Of a stretch of DNA of 64,000 nt, positions 27,383 to 36,935 are shown in pieces. Source of the DNA: Flavobacteriaceae bacterium (lineage in GTDB: Bacteria > Bacteroidota > Bacteroidia > Flavobacteriales > Flavobacteriaceae); assembly GCA_028284005.1 (NCBI GenBank), contig JANQSO010000010.1, positions 1 to 64,000 on the forward strand, read 5' to 3'. The position numbers and the translations under genes were made by a program. Under the pieces are notes generated by a model. The model was not told the origin of the DNA and did not search any database. It was given only the letters and a program-made list of their open reading frames with translations. The first letter of the stretch is position 1. Every line of letters starts with the position of its first letter.

Positions 27383-28147
27383 CTAATCATATATTACAAA
27401 ATTTATCTTATCAACACCTGTATTTCCTGTTTGAGGGTTGTAGGCATAAACAATAATTTCATACTTGCCTTCTTTTTCTATTTTGAAGGTTCCTTCAAAA
27501 AGATTTACATCAACAAACTTTAACGGTTTTTCAAAGACGAATTTATTATTTCTTTTAATAACAGCTTTAATTTCAATTTCATCAGCATCCCATGTGCCAC
27601 CTTTACTTATGATACACCCACACATCATTACTATATTGGTTCTAATTGGGAACAATTCATTTTTTACAGAATTTAATGAAATATATTGGTGGGTTCTGGG
27701 GGTTAGAATATCAATGATAAAACCAGGGATTTCAACTATGATTCCATCACCAAGAATATGTTTTCCGGGTATAAGCCACAATTGAACCGATGCTAAAACC
27801 TTGGCATTCTTATAATTCAATGGTGAATTGACCTCAATGGTCACAAAAACGGGCTCATCAATATCTATCGAAGCTTTAAATCCAGCAGTATTGTCATCTG
27901 TAATTAAACTTCTTCTATCTTTAAGCGGACTCATTATTAATTTAGTATTTCCGGTGGATCCGCTCGTTTTTCCTTCAGCTAAAACCTGTTGATTTATAGT
28001 GTTCCTTATTATAATATAGGCACCACCTAGTGAGCTTCCAATAAACTTAGCGTCTTTGGCCTTGGCTCTTACAATAATATTAGTTTCGGTGGCAGATAGA
28101 TTTTGACATAAAAGAAAGGATAAAGAGAATAAGAGTAATAGTTTCAT
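27383..28147 (-). CDS. Secreted protein of unknown function
   Basis: 254 aa with a signal peptide (residues 1-19, LSATE). Beta-rich, with no domain I recognise; a CGC at about 173-175 and a C-terminal strand pattern (EGKYEIIVYAYNPQTGNTGVDKINFVIYD) suggest an Ig-like fold at the end. It is convergent with the nap operon, 35 bases from the NrfD-like gene, and opens the AT-rich block. Confidence 0.55.
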   Translation of the reverse strand: MKLLLLFSLSFLLCQNLSATETNIIVRAKAKDAKFIGSSLGGAYIIIRNTINQQVLAEGKTSGSTGNTKLIMSPLKDRRSLITDDNTAGFKASIDIDEPVFVTIEVNSPLNYKNAKVLASVQLWLIPGKHILGDGIIVEIPGFIIDILTPRTHQYISLNSVKNELFPIRTNIVMMCGCIISKGGTWDADEIEIKAVIKRNNKFVFEKPLKFVDVNLFEGTFKIEKEGKYEIIVYAYNPQTGNTGVDKINFVIYD

Positions 28148-28175
28148 AGCGTTATTTTAAATGTTCCATTTGGGT

Positions 28176-29078
28176 TCAATAGTTCTCATAAAATGTTAAA
28201 ATTTGCTCATGCACAGCTTTCAGCATTTTAAATGGTTCATGACCTACATCTTTGACGACAGTAATTTTGATTTCGTTTCTGTTTGATGAGTTCTTTGAAT
28301 TCATAATGCTTGCCCAATTATAGGCCCTTTCCATACGGGTATTACCAATAAGACCTTCTCTGCTTTTACGTGGTAATGTATCACCAGAACCTATGACTAT
28401 GCAGATGGGGATTTGGTCAACTGCCCGTATGGCGTATTTGAGTTTAGGTGAAAATAGCGCTCCTGCTACTTTTTCAGAATCATCTTTGACTTCAGTAGTT
28501 CCATTAAAAATAGAGTCTCTTATAATAGCTTTAAAGCCATATGGCCAATTAACACTCTCATTTGGAAAAGGATATGTGCTTGGTGCACTTATTATTGCTC
28601 CATCGAGTTTTTCCGGACGGGTTATTGCATATCTGACAGCGAACTGTGCTCCAGCCGAGTGGCCGTATAGGGTAAATTTGCCAGAATAGTCTTTAATATA
28701 CTCATTGCTATAATGATCAACCAGTTTTTCGATATAATCTCCGGGATCAATTCTATATCCAAACATTTGCCTATATCCTGCAAAATCTCCTGAACCCATT
28801 TGAGGAATAATAGTTATGGCCTTATTTACATCAGAAAACTCTCTCCATTGATCTGCATAACTTAAAACATGTTCTTTTAACTGTTCTTTGGTTCTTGAAT
28901 CATCAGGCCAGGGATATCCATGTACAAGCACTATTAATTTTTGAGGATTATTAGGTATGTAAATAGCATAGTCCCCAAATTCATCAGATTTATGGGTAAT
29001 AGAATTTGATTTCTTTTGACATGCAAGAAAAACAATGAAAATTGAACCTATAATTAAAATTGTTTTAGTTAACCTCAT
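28176..29078 (-). CDS. Alpha/beta hydrolase lipoprotein
   Basis: 300 aa with a lipobox (FIVFLAC, C20). The nucleophile elbow is GHSAG in LYGHSAGAQFAVRYA, the oxyanion strand is VLVHGYPWPDDSR-like (LIVLVHGYPWPD), and the last catalytic His is probably VGHEPF. An esterase/lipase-type hydrolase; the substrate is unknown. It is AT-rich relative to the nap genes. Confidence 0.8.
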   Translation of the reverse strand: MRLTKTILIIGSIFIVFLACQKKSNSITHKSDEFGDYAIYIPNNPQKLIVLVHGYPWPDDSRTKEQLKEHVLSYADQWREFSDVNKAITIIPQMGSGDFAGYRQMFGYRIDPGDYIEKLVDHYSNEYIKDYSGKFTLYGHSAGAQFAVRYAITRPEKLDGAIISAPSTYPFPNESVNWPYGFKAIIRDSIFNGTTEVKDDSEKVAGALFSPKLKYAIRAVDQIPICIVIGSGDTLPRKSREGLIGNTRMERAYNWASIMNSKNSSNRNEIKITVVKDVGHEPFKMLKAVHEQILTFYENY

Positions 29079-29173
29079 GGATTGCCTTTTTAAATTATTT
29101 GCCTGAAGTGTATACCTTCGATCAGGAAAGTAGGAACTTATTCTTTTAATATGAATTTATTGTAATGATGGCC

Positions 29174-30091
29174 TTATTCAATTTCTTTTACCGAATAGCG
29201 TTGATTGAAATAGTCCAAAATCAATATATAATTCTTTAAAATCTTGATCCCTATGTTTCCGGTCACATCATCCGAAGCCAGAGCACCTTCTTTGGCAGTA
29301 GAGAAGTTAAATTGTAAATTCTTATAGGTTTTTCCCCAAATAGTGAATGTCTCCAATGTATCACTCTTCAATTCCAGATTATCAAGTCCAATAGCCTTGA
29401 CGTTTGTTTCATTTCTATTCTCTAACATTGAAAACCTCTTGACCGTTGGAGAATGAATAATACCATTAGTGTCCGAACCTGCATCAATTCTAAATTTACC
29501 ATCATGCCCTTCAAATTGGGCATCGACTATTAGCTGCCCATTTTCTAGATGGGCTTTTTTCCAATCGACTATATTATCACTGGAATATTCTGTAGGGTCG
29601 AAAACAGAAATAGTAGGTTTATTAAAATCAATTTCAACGACGACACTTTTAAGGCATGAATACCCAATTATGCCATAGATTTCAACTCCCCATGCTTTCT
29701 CCAACATACTTAGATCCGTATCGATCACTTCTGTGTCTGTAAAAACAGCAGGGCCCAAAACCAGTTTATCCAGTAGCCAATAATTTGAAGTTTGTGTAGT
29801 CCCTGACCCTTCAACTTCGACCTGCTTTCCTTTTTTAAGATTTAATTTCTCCCTAACATGAGTTGACAATACATTGACGCTAGCGCCAGAATCAAAAATG
29901 AACCAACCTTCCAGATCATTAACTTCACTCCAAACCAAAATATGCCCACTGCTCATTTTATTGGTTTTAACTTCTGGAAGATCTGATTTAAATGACACTC
30001 CTTTTTTGGAATTTGAGTTTAATTCTTTTGACTTGCAAGAAGCAAATATTATAAGCGTTATCAATGCCAATTTTAAAACAAATTTTTTCAT
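29174..30091 (-). CDS. Retropepsin-like aspartyl protease family lipoprotein
   Basis: 305 aa with a lipobox (IIFASC, C19). Two half-domains each show an acid-protease-like motif: WFIFDSGASVNVLS and FRIDAGSDTNG, followed by hydrophobic strands (IYGIIGYSCL, GNIGIKIL). The first DSGA is canonical; the second is DAGS. The arrangement matches bacterial clan AA aspartyl protease-like proteins. Enzymatic activity is not certain. Confidence 0.75.
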   Translation of the reverse strand: MKKFVLKLALITLIIFASCKSKELNSNSKKGVSFKSDLPEVKTNKMSSGHILVWSEVNDLEGWFIFDSGASVNVLSTHVREKLNLKKGKQVEVEGSGTTQTSNYWLLDKLVLGPAVFTDTEVIDTDLSMLEKAWGVEIYGIIGYSCLKSVVVEIDFNKPTISVFDPTEYSSDNIVDWKKAHLENGQLIVDAQFEGHDGKFRIDAGSDTNGIIHSPTVKRFSMLENRNETNVKAIGLDNLELKSDTLETFTIWGKTYKNLQFNFSTAKEGALASDDVTGNIGIKILKNYILILDYFNQRYSVKEIE

Positions 30092-30114
30092 AAATGTTTC
30101 CTTACTTAAACACT

Positions 30115-30627
30115 CTATTTCTTAATATTTACTAATTTAATTGGGGTGTTTAAGTAGACTTGCTCCCAAATTCCATTTTTGTACTTTCCAATTTTTAAAT
30201 TATAGGTTGAATCATCTACATATTCCCACATATCAGTAAGGGTAGTATCATCACCATACTGATATTGGTGAACAATATTCTTTCCTTCCAAATAGATCTT
30301 TCCTGTCGTAACTCCCCCAAATACATCAAATTCCCAAAATTTGATTTGCTTAGAAGTAGCATCATACTTTCTAATTCCATAATTTCTTTCACCGAATTTG
30401 GTTTGAGCTTTGTTTGTGTAGCCTATAGTTTTAGCAATCACAATGCTTTTGTTTAAATGATATTCAAAAGTGATTTCTTGTTTAAGTTTTGATCCGTCGC
30501 CCCAGGTTCCTTCTAATTTCCATGTCTTATCAACTAAGTTCTTGTATATTGATAGATCAGAATTTTGGCAATAGCTATAGGCAAAAGCCATAAGAGTGAT
30601 TAAAGCAGTGATATAATTTTTTTTCAT
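30115..30627 (-). CDS. Secreted lipocalin-like protein of unknown function
   Basis: 170 aa with a signal peptide (residues 1-20). A beta-rich body with LEGTWGDGSKL near 40-50 and repeated Trp/Tyr strands resembles small calycin-type proteins (the DUF6265-like group). The name is tentative. It lies 23 bases upstream of the aspartyl protease-like gene in transcription order. Confidence 0.5.
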   Translation of the reverse strand: MKKNYITALITLMAFAYSYCQNSDLSIYKNLVDKTWKLEGTWGDGSKLKQEITFEYHLNKSIVIAKTIGYTNKAQTKFGERNYGIRKYDATSKQIKFWEFDVFGGVTTGKIYLEGKNIVHQYQYGDDTTLTDMWEYVDDSTYNLKIGKYKNGIWEQVYLNTPIKLVNIKK

Positions 30628-30631
30628 AATA

Positions 30632-31204
30632 TTATTTATTTATTCTGTTATAGGATTCATTTAGCCAATTTAGAACGGTATCGCTAAAATCTTCATTTTC
30701 TTTTAAGATTACCATATGAGAAATTCTAGGCATTGGCCCGGTTAATTTTGCTTTTTCCAGTTTGCCGTCATATGGTATTTCTCCCAGATCCATTCCCAAC
30801 CGAAGTTCCTTGGATTTGATGTTGATAGCTGCAAACTCACGTTTAGCAGTAAAAGAAACATATGTTTTCTTTGGAATCATTTTTACTTCTGGAAAATGAT
30901 GCAAAATTTTGTTGGAAACCGTTTCAAAGAGTGGCCGCCATATTTCATACTTAGATATTTGATTTTCCAACAAATCATTAGAATTACCATAAACAGATTT
31001 TCCATTATTCAAGTAAATAGCCGTCAACATTGTGGCATAGGTGTGTTTTAAATTTTGAACAGTTTTTAGCCAATTAACCAGCTCATTTCTTTTTGGAGTA
31101 TCTATTTTTTTAAGTAGAAGCATCCATTCTTTAAGTTCCTTGCCTGTTTTAACAGCCATATTTTCGATGAAATCTTTCTCTATTTCATGTGATGTCTTTG
31201 TCAT
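30632..31204 (-). CDS. DUF4287/DUF5655 domain protein
   Basis: 190 aa, cytoplasmic. The N-terminal ~75 residues (KTGKELKEWMLLLKK ... NELVNWLKTVQNLKHTYATML) fit DUF4287, a short helical domain. The C-terminal ~110 residues (WRPLFETVSNKILHHFPEV ... KKTYVSFTAKREFAAINIKS) fit DUF5655. This two-domain arrangement is common, and no function is established for it. Confidence 0.75.
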   Translation of the reverse strand: MTKTSHEIEKDFIENMAVKTGKELKEWMLLLKKIDTPKRNELVNWLKTVQNLKHTYATMLTAIYLNNGKSVYGNSNDLLENQISKYEIWRPLFETVSNKILHHFPEVKMIPKKTYVSFTAKREFAAINIKSKELRLGMDLGEIPYDGKLEKAKLTGPMPRISHMVILKENEDFSDTVLNWLNESYNRINK

Positions 31205-31222
31205 ATTTTTATTTCTTATTAT

Positions 31223-31630
31223 TTATCTCCAAGCTCCAATTATATAGCCAATCAGGGTAAAGTAAATTATAATATAGCCGCAGTGGATTAATATATATTT
31301 CCAACTTTTTAACTCAAATAATGCTATGATAGTAAAAATTGTTGCTGCCCAACCAAACCCTGCCAGAAAGCCGGCTGTCATACCCCATTGCCAATCTGTA
31401 TTGGTATCTCCCAAAAAAAACGCCATGTTATAGGATATTATATAAGCCAATAAAAATCCCAAACCGTAAACTTTCGCTTGATTCGCTCCTTTTATAGTAT
31501 CATCAGTTAACTTGTTTTCCTTGATCCATGGTTTATAAAAAAGAATGGGTGAATACCATAGTGCTCCTAATGCTAAATTGGACACTGCACATACTAAAAC
31601 TGCCCAGTGGTTAATAATCATGTTTTCCAT
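31223..31630 (-). CDS. DUF1761 family membrane protein
   Basis: 135 aa, four predicted transmembrane helices. The opening NHWAVLVCAVSNLALGALWYSP and later FLAGFGWAATIF match DUF1761. It starts 126 bases downstream of a perfect FNR-type box (31756-31769). Function is unknown. Confidence 0.78.
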   Translation of the reverse strand: MENMIINHWAVLVCAVSNLALGALWYSPILFYKPWIKENKLTDDTIKGANQAKVYGLGFLLAYIISYNMAFFLGDTNTDWQWGMTAGFLAGFGWAATIFTIIALFELKSWKYILIHCGYIIIYFTLIGYIIGAWR

Positions 31631-31755
31631 ATTTTAAAGTTTAATTTTGGTTATAAGGTTGTTTATAGTAAAACTAGCATATCCTAATTAATATCAGAAA
31701 TAGTATTTTTATCATGAAATAATATCAAACATATCATATTTTCATATATAATGCA

Positions 31756-31769
31756 TTGATCTATATCAA
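31756..31769. promoter_or_regulatory. FNR-type operator, copy 1
   Basis: TTGAT-CTAT-ATCAA is a perfect match to the FNR consensus TTGAT-N4-ATCAA. It directly abuts the stop of the Crp/Fnr-family gene and precedes the DUF1761 gene by 126 bases. An 18-bp core CATTGATCTAWATCAATT is shared with 33386-33399. Confidence 0.65.
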
Positions 31770-32339
31770 TTATCTAAATTTTCTTAGCCGACTTAAAGTT
31801 TCAGGAGTTATTCCAATATAAGAAGCAATAAAATGTTGCGGAATTCTACCCTCTAGATCTGGAAATTTGCATAAAAAAGAAGCGTACCTTTGCCCTGCAT
31901 TAAACATTAAGAACTCTCTTTCTCTTTGTTCCTTAATTAACAACGCATTTTGTAAGATTTTTAATAAAAAAGAATTCCAACATGGATGATTGTAACATAA
32001 TTCATCAAATTTTGTGAATTCGATTTCTTCAATTTCAGAATCTTCAAGTGCTTCTATAGTATAATATGCCCCTCTTTTTTCTAGAATGGAACTATAAGCA
32101 AGTAAAATAAAATTTTCAGGAATAAAAACTTTGGTTAGATCATTCCCTTTTTTGTTGACGTAGAAATATCTGAATAGCCCTTCGTTTACAAATGAGATAG
32201 TTCTTGCCGATTGACCTTTTAAAAGATAAACCTCTCCCTTAGAAATCCTTCTGATTTTTATTAATGAAGTTAATTTGTCTTGTTCCGATTTAGGAACATC
32301 AACAAAACTTTTTACATAATCGATAAATTTAGACTTCAT
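31770..32339 (-). CDS. Crp/Fnr-family transcriptional regulator
   Basis: 189 aa. A cyclic-nucleotide-binding type beta roll (ISKGEVYLLKGQSARTISFVNEGLFRYF) is followed by a long helix and a C-terminal HTH (IPQHFIASYIGITPETLSRLRK). The total is short because flavobacterial members end right after the recognition helix. There are no N-terminal Cys ligands for an iron-sulfur cluster, so it is not a classical oxygen-sensing FNR. It may be the regulator binding the nearby FNR-like boxes, which is inference. Confidence 0.88.
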   Translation of the reverse strand: MKSKFIDYVKSFVDVPKSEQDKLTSLIKIRRISKGEVYLLKGQSARTISFVNEGLFRYFYVNKKGNDLTKVFIPENFILLAYSSILEKRGAYYTIEALEDSEIEEIEFTKFDELCYNHPCWNSFLLKILQNALLIKEQREREFLMFNAGQRYASFLCKFPDLEGRIPQHFIASYIGITPETLSRLRKFR

Positions 32340-32426
32340 TTTTTAATCTTTTCATATATTAAAATCAGACCTCCATAGTTGACAAAAATTGAGATTGCTC
32401 AAAGCTTTATTAATAACGAACTATAG

Positions 32427-32891
32427 TCATAGTCCGATCTCAAAATATTTTGTTCCTTCAATAGGATTAAATCTATATGGCTGTATCTCATAAAAGCCAA
32501 CTTTTCTATACAAATTAATAGCAGCATTCATTTTTGGTAATGTGTCTAATCGTATCTTTTTATATCCTAATCTTTTACCTTCTTTAATAGCTCTTTTAAT
32601 CATTTTTTCTCCAATTCCAAGTCTCCTGAATTCTATCTTTATGTACATTCTTTTTAACTCACAAATTGCGTCTTCAAATCTTCTTATAGCAAAACAACCT
32701 ATGGGATTATTGTAATTTTCAGTAATTAAAAAGGCAACTCCATATGGCTTTGAATATATTACTTCAAGATTTTTAATTTCCTTTCCGAAGTTTTGAAACT
32801 CCAAATCAACATCTAACATTAAAGCATACTCTTTAAATAGATTACGCACCAGTGAAAAGTCTTTTTTACTTTTTGCCTCAACAAACTTCAA
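32427..32891 (-). CDS. GNAT-family N-acetyltransferase
   Basis: 154 aa. The acetyl-CoA pyrophosphate loop is RRLGIGEKMIKRAI, followed by the LYRKVGFYEIQPY beta-bulge segment; both are GNAT signatures. The core CELKRMYIKIEFR strand precedes the loop as expected. Substrate unknown. Confidence 0.88.
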   Translation of the reverse strand: MKFVEAKSKKDFSLVRNLFKEYALMLDVDLEFQNFGKEIKNLEVIYSKPYGVAFLITENYNNPIGCFAIRRFEDAICELKRMYIKIEFRRLGIGEKMIKRAIKEGKRLGYKKIRLDTLPKMNAAINLYRKVGFYEIQPYRFNPIEGTKYFEIGL

Positions 32892-32909
32892 AATGAATCA
32901 AGGTTTAAT

Positions 32910-33320
32910 TTACTTGTCGTCGCAAATTTTCGATTGGAGACCACCAACTAATTTATATTTGTTATTCTCTTTACGCCAAATATGAATCATTCTGTAATCA
33001 GAACTTACGGTTGTTCTATCATTTAATTCAGCTAGTATTTTACATGTAAAATATATAATGGCTTCATTCTTATCAATTACACTTGTATACATTTCATTAA
33101 TCTCAAAATCAAGTGAAATAAACCCGCTTTTTGTTTTTTCAAGAAAATCTAACATGGACTTGATATTTCTTAGCGGTTTATCTGTAATAGATGGCCAATC
33201 TGAAAATTCTTCATGTAATAAATTCCTGTAGTTTATTATATTTCCGTTTTTTATTGTATTCCAATAATTTATTTCCAATTGCCAAAAATCGTTCTCAATG
33301 GTTGTTGAATGATCTTTCAT
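32910..33320 (-). CDS. NTF2/SnoaL-like (DUF4440-type) protein
   Basis: 136 aa with the cone-shaped NTF2 pattern: an N-terminal helix (FWQLEINYWNTIKNG), a DWPSITDKP turn and later strands YFTCKILAEL and YRMIHIWRKENNKYKLVGG. Small single-domain proteins of this kind are often enzymes or ligand-binding proteins; no catalytic residues can be assigned here. A perfect FNR-type box lies 66 bases upstream. Confidence 0.75.
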   Translation of the reverse strand: MKDHSTTIENDFWQLEINYWNTIKNGNIINYRNLLHEEFSDWPSITDKPLRNIKSMLDFLEKTKSGFISLDFEINEMYTSVIDKNEAIIYFTCKILAELNDRTTVSSDYRMIHIWRKENNKYKLVGGLQSKICDDK

Positions 33321-33385
33321 TTTAAATGAGTTAATTATTTAGATGATTCAAAAGTCTAAGCTATAACCTTTTTTGCGTTATTACA

Positions 33386-33399
33386 TTGATCTAAATCAA
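33386..33399. promoter_or_regulatory. FNR-type operator, copy 2
   Basis: TTGAT-CTAA-ATCAA, perfect match to the FNR consensus, 66 bases upstream of the NTF2-like gene. On the minus strand a CTTTTG (near 33349) could be a weak -7 about 40 bases downstream, compatible with activation. The core is nearly identical to 31756-31769. Confidence 0.6.
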
Positions 33400-33437
33400 T
33401 TGTCAAAAAGACTCACAACTTAAAAATACACCTGGTA

Positions 33438-34181
33438 TTAGCTATAATATAGTTGTACCATTAGTATTGTATCCATATATGCATGAGCAAAAATTAAAAC
33501 CCAAATTCTTTTTTTTAGATATACATAACAAAACCCTAATACCAAACCCATGAACATCGTTTGAACGATGCCTGTTATTCCCCAGCTATAATGTGCTACC
33601 CCAAAAATTAATGCACTTATAATTACGGTTAAAATTTTTCCTGCTTTACTGTTTAGTCCTAATTCAGAAATTCGATTTATCAAAAAAGCTCTGTAAATTA
33701 CTTCTTCACCAAATGACGAAACAATATAAACTCCAACAAGTGTTAAGCAGAGCATCCATATATCATCTTTCAAATAATCATAGCTATTCATATTCGAGCC
33801 TTCGGGAATACCTACAATATTTGCCATTATTATTGAACCAATAATAAAACCGATTAGCGCTAAAGCAAAAACAAGAATTGACTGTAAGAAAGTTTTAATT
33901 CCAAATCTAATACTGAACTTTTTTAAACTAAACCCAAAATGTGTTAGGTTTTCTCCTCTTAGTCTTAATCCAATAAATATTATTGCCAGCATAATAATAT
34001 TAGCAGCCCATATAATTGCTTGAGTAAATATTAAACTTGAAGACTCTTTGAACGAGAATAATTTTATAAAAAGAAAGGCTGCTATAAAGACCAAAAGCAA
34101 TTCTATGATTTTAGCTTGCTTGTTTGTCCTTAAAAGGTGCCCAAGTTTATTTGATGGAGTGTTCTTAATTTGTTTCTTCAA
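33438..34181 (-). CDS. CPBP-family intramembrane metalloprotease
   Basis: 247 aa, about seven transmembrane helices. The conserved motifs are EEVIYRAF (E159, E160, R164), FGVAHYSW (H197) and the final FAHAYMDTI (H233), the glutamate/histidine set of the ABI/CPBP (Rce1-like) family. These are membrane proteases or related enzymes, several linked to bacteriocin or prenyl-protein processing. Its target is unknown. Confidence 0.88.
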   Translation of the reverse strand: MKKQIKNTPSNKLGHLLRTNKQAKIIELLLVFIAAFLFIKLFSFKESSSLIFTQAIIWAANIIMLAIIFIGLRLRGENLTHFGFSLKKFSIRFGIKTFLQSILVFALALIGFIIGSIIMANIVGIPEGSNMNSYDYLKDDIWMLCLTLVGVYIVSSFGEEVIYRAFLINRISELGLNSKAGKILTVIISALIFGVAHYSWGITGIVQTMFMGLVLGFCYVYLKKRIWVLIFAHAYMDTILMVQLYYS

Positions 34182-34247
34182 CTATCTTAATTTTAATAGT
34201 ATTTGAAGTACAATACTATATCTTAAAATAATCAGAACAGGTCGAAA

Positions 34248-35396
34248 TCAGGAACTCGAACTCTTTTGTAAAGAATTTTTAAACTGAGAGGGTGTTAATT
34301 TGGTAAATTTTTTAAAAGCTGTATTAAAAGAAGATTTAGAATTAAAACCTGAATCGTACATTACTTCTTTAATAGTCATTTTTTTGTCCACTTGATTGAT
34401 AAAAATAGACTTTGCTGATTCTACTCTAAATTTGTTTACAAAATCAAAAAAATTACAAGAGTACCCTTCATTAATTACTTGCGATAAAATTTTTGATGAT
34501 AACTCCAATTCACTTGACAGATCATTGATGTTTAATTCGCTATCTAAAAACCTTTTGTTATTTATCATATGGTTTTTTAATCTATCCTTGAATATATTTA
34601 ATTCGGTCGGTGATAATTTCGACCCGGCATACTTCTCTGCCTTTTTGAAATTCATTTGTGTAATAGCGCCACTTTCTTTTGATGATTGATTCAACATTTT
34701 TAACAATATGGAATTAACAAAATAAAACATGAATAGGATAATTAAAATAAGTGTGATTAATAATCCGTTTTTGATTCCAATAAATGGTAATACTGAATGA
34801 ATTAATGATATAGAGAACAATGCCATGAAAGAGTTAATTATGAACTTTAAGAGTTTAAAATTATCTTGATTAAATGTTGAATATATATTCATGGCTTTAC
34901 CCAGAACTTTTCCAATTTCTATTTTAGATTTGAATAAATAAAATAGAATATGTAGCAAAACTGAGATCTCAGCAATACGGAAGTATAAAGTTGAGTTTTG
35001 ATTTTTATTTTGGTCCATGGCTTGGTATATAAAATCAATGTCAACATATAGAAGTATATAAAAAACAGAGCATACAGCTAATAAAAAAGGAATGAGATGC
35101 ACAATGTATTTTCTCTTAAATGAGTAGTTTTTGAATATTACCGACTGTGTGAAGAAGTATAATAATGGACCATAGGCAAACATAAATGTGTCATCGATCA
35201 ATAATAACCGAGGTTCTTTGACATTAACTCCAAACACTATTAAAAAAAGGTTGATAACAGCAATAAACAACATAAAAAAAACTATACTTAGTATCTTATT
35301 ACTTAAAGCTTTTCCTTTTTTACTTTGAAACAAAAAGAATGAGACAAATATTAGCTGAAAACTTAATATAATAAATAGTACTTTTAGTATGTTCAT
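34248..35396 (-). CDS. AraC-family regulator with N-terminal membrane domain
   Basis: 382 aa. About seven membrane helices in residues 1-225 are followed by an AraC/XylS HTH domain at about 280-382 (INDLSSELELSSKILSQVI ... IKEVMYDSGFNSKSSFNTAFKKFTKLTPSQFK). This membrane-tethered AraC design is common in Flavobacteriia. No target site is identifiable here. Confidence 0.88.
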   Translation of the reverse strand: MNILKVLFIILSFQLIFVSFFLFQSKKGKALSNKILSIVFFMLFIAVINLFLIVFGVNVKEPRLLLIDDTFMFAYGPLLYFFTQSVIFKNYSFKRKYIVHLIPFLLAVCSVFYILLYVDIDFIYQAMDQNKNQNSTLYFRIAEISVLLHILFYLFKSKIEIGKVLGKAMNIYSTFNQDNFKLLKFIINSFMALFSISLIHSVLPFIGIKNGLLITLILIILFMFYFVNSILLKMLNQSSKESGAITQMNFKKAEKYAGSKLSPTELNIFKDRLKNHMINNKRFLDSELNINDLSSELELSSKILSQVINEGYSCNFFDFVNKFRVESAKSIFINQVDKKMTIKEVMYDSGFNSKSSFNTAFKKFTKLTPSQFKNSLQKSSSS

Positions 35397-35615
35397 GAAA
35401 ATTAAATTAAGTACAATTAAACAAATCTAAAAATAATAGTCTTTTTCTATTTTAAAAATGTTAGCTAAAAGTTAACTAAGAAAACAAATAACAGTTTCGT
35501 AGGTTTTTTTCAAAATGATATTAATTTTCATTAAACCAAAATATTTTAATACTCTATTAACTCTCCTTTTAAGAGCTTTTAAATATTATCTTCTGAAGTA
35601 ACCTTTCCATAACAA

Positions 35616-36935
35616 TTATTGCAATAATTTCCCATTCACAATTACTTTTTCTATAGATAATGTGTTTTTAATTTCTACTAACGGGTTTTCATTTAAAATG
35701 ATAAGATTAGCTGTTTTTGACACTTCAATTGTTCCAAAATCATTTTCTACCCCTAAAAACCTAGCAGCATTCAATGTTGCCATTTTCAAAACTTCATATT
35801 CCGAAACCCCACACGACCTAAGTAATTGGAGTTCTTTATGTAGTGATTTTCCAGGGACTAGGTTCCAGTATGCTGGTGCGTCAGTTCCAGCTAACATATT
35901 TACTTTTTGATCATTTAAAGATTTTACCAATAACTTTTGAAATAAAAATGCTTTCTCCAATCTAAATCGTTTTTCAGGTGAATTAAATTTTGAAGGTATC
36001 TTGTTATTAGGCGGAAACCAATTCCAATATGCCCCTATTCTATTTTCTAATTCACTTCCTTCAAATTTTAGACTATCACTCTTAGATTGTGTTAAAATTG
36101 AGTGAAAAGAGATTAATGTGGGGCTCAACCACTTTTGATTCATTTTCATTGAAACAGCCACAGTATCTATTAAATCGTAATTCGGCTCGACCATTTTGTC
36201 ACTACTCATTAAATAGTTAAACGGTTCATTGTACAATATTTCTTCTGCATGGCAAATAAGCTCTAGATTACTCTTTAAAATTTTGTAAAAACCCATTTTT
36301 CTGGGTATATGGCCAACGATTCTTAAACCTTCTGCAGGGGCTTTATCATTATAAGTTTGAAATCCTTCAATAGACAAATTCGTATAAATTTTAATAAATT
36401 CTTGATCATTAATTTTATGAACTCCAATAATACTATCTGCGGTGTTTTCGACGAGATAAGGATTGTTTTGAATTCTTCCTGTAGAAATTATATCAGGTCT
36501 GATCAAACTTTCGACCTCATTATTAATATGATCAGCCAATTCGGATGACCCATGCATGTTAAAAACATTAGTCACTCCATATGTTATTAGTAATGAATCA
36601 ATTGCTTTATATAACTGTTCATTTCTACCATAATGAAAATGACTGTCGAATAAACCAGGAATAATAAACTTACCAGTACAATTAATCTTTCGTGTGTTCT
36701 GATCTATATATTCTGAACTTAAATTATCATCAATCGCTATTATTTTCTTACCTTGAATTACAAGATTCTTTTTGTACAACAATGTATCTTGGTACATTGG
36801 GATGATAGTACAGTTCTCCAAAATCAAAAAAGACTGATTCTTATCCGGGCCATTTACTCCACAGGATAGTATAATTTCGAAAACAATACTAAAACTTACC
36901 AGAGTAAAAAAGGTTTTTTTGAACGACTTTGTCAT
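35616..36935 (-). CDS. Amidohydrolase-family lipoprotein
   Basis: 439 aa with a lipobox (EIILSC, C25). The metal-binding motifs are FDSHFHYG (HxH), a later LICHAEE and AGTDAPAYW (Asp). The C-terminus has the cap beta strand TANLIILNENPLVEIKN typical of amidohydrolases of the imidazolonepropionase-like group. The usual metal-bridging Lys is not evident. Substrate unknown. Last gene of the AT-rich block before the tmRNA region. Confidence 0.82.
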   Translation of the reverse strand: MTKSFKKTFFTLVSFSIVFEIILSCGVNGPDKNQSFLILENCTIIPMYQDTLLYKKNLVIQGKKIIAIDDNLSSEYIDQNTRKINCTGKFIIPGLFDSHFHYGRNEQLYKAIDSLLITYGVTNVFNMHGSSELADHINNEVESLIRPDIISTGRIQNNPYLVENTADSIIGVHKINDQEFIKIYTNLSIEGFQTYNDKAPAEGLRIVGHIPRKMGFYKILKSNLELICHAEEILYNEPFNYLMSSDKMVEPNYDLIDTVAVSMKMNQKWLSPTLISFHSILTQSKSDSLKFEGSELENRIGAYWNWFPPNNKIPSKFNSPEKRFRLEKAFLFQKLLVKSLNDQKVNMLAGTDAPAYWNLVPGKSLHKELQLLRSCGVSEYEVLKMATLNAARFLGVENDFGTIEVSKTANLIILNENPLVEIKNTLSIEKVIVNGKLLQ

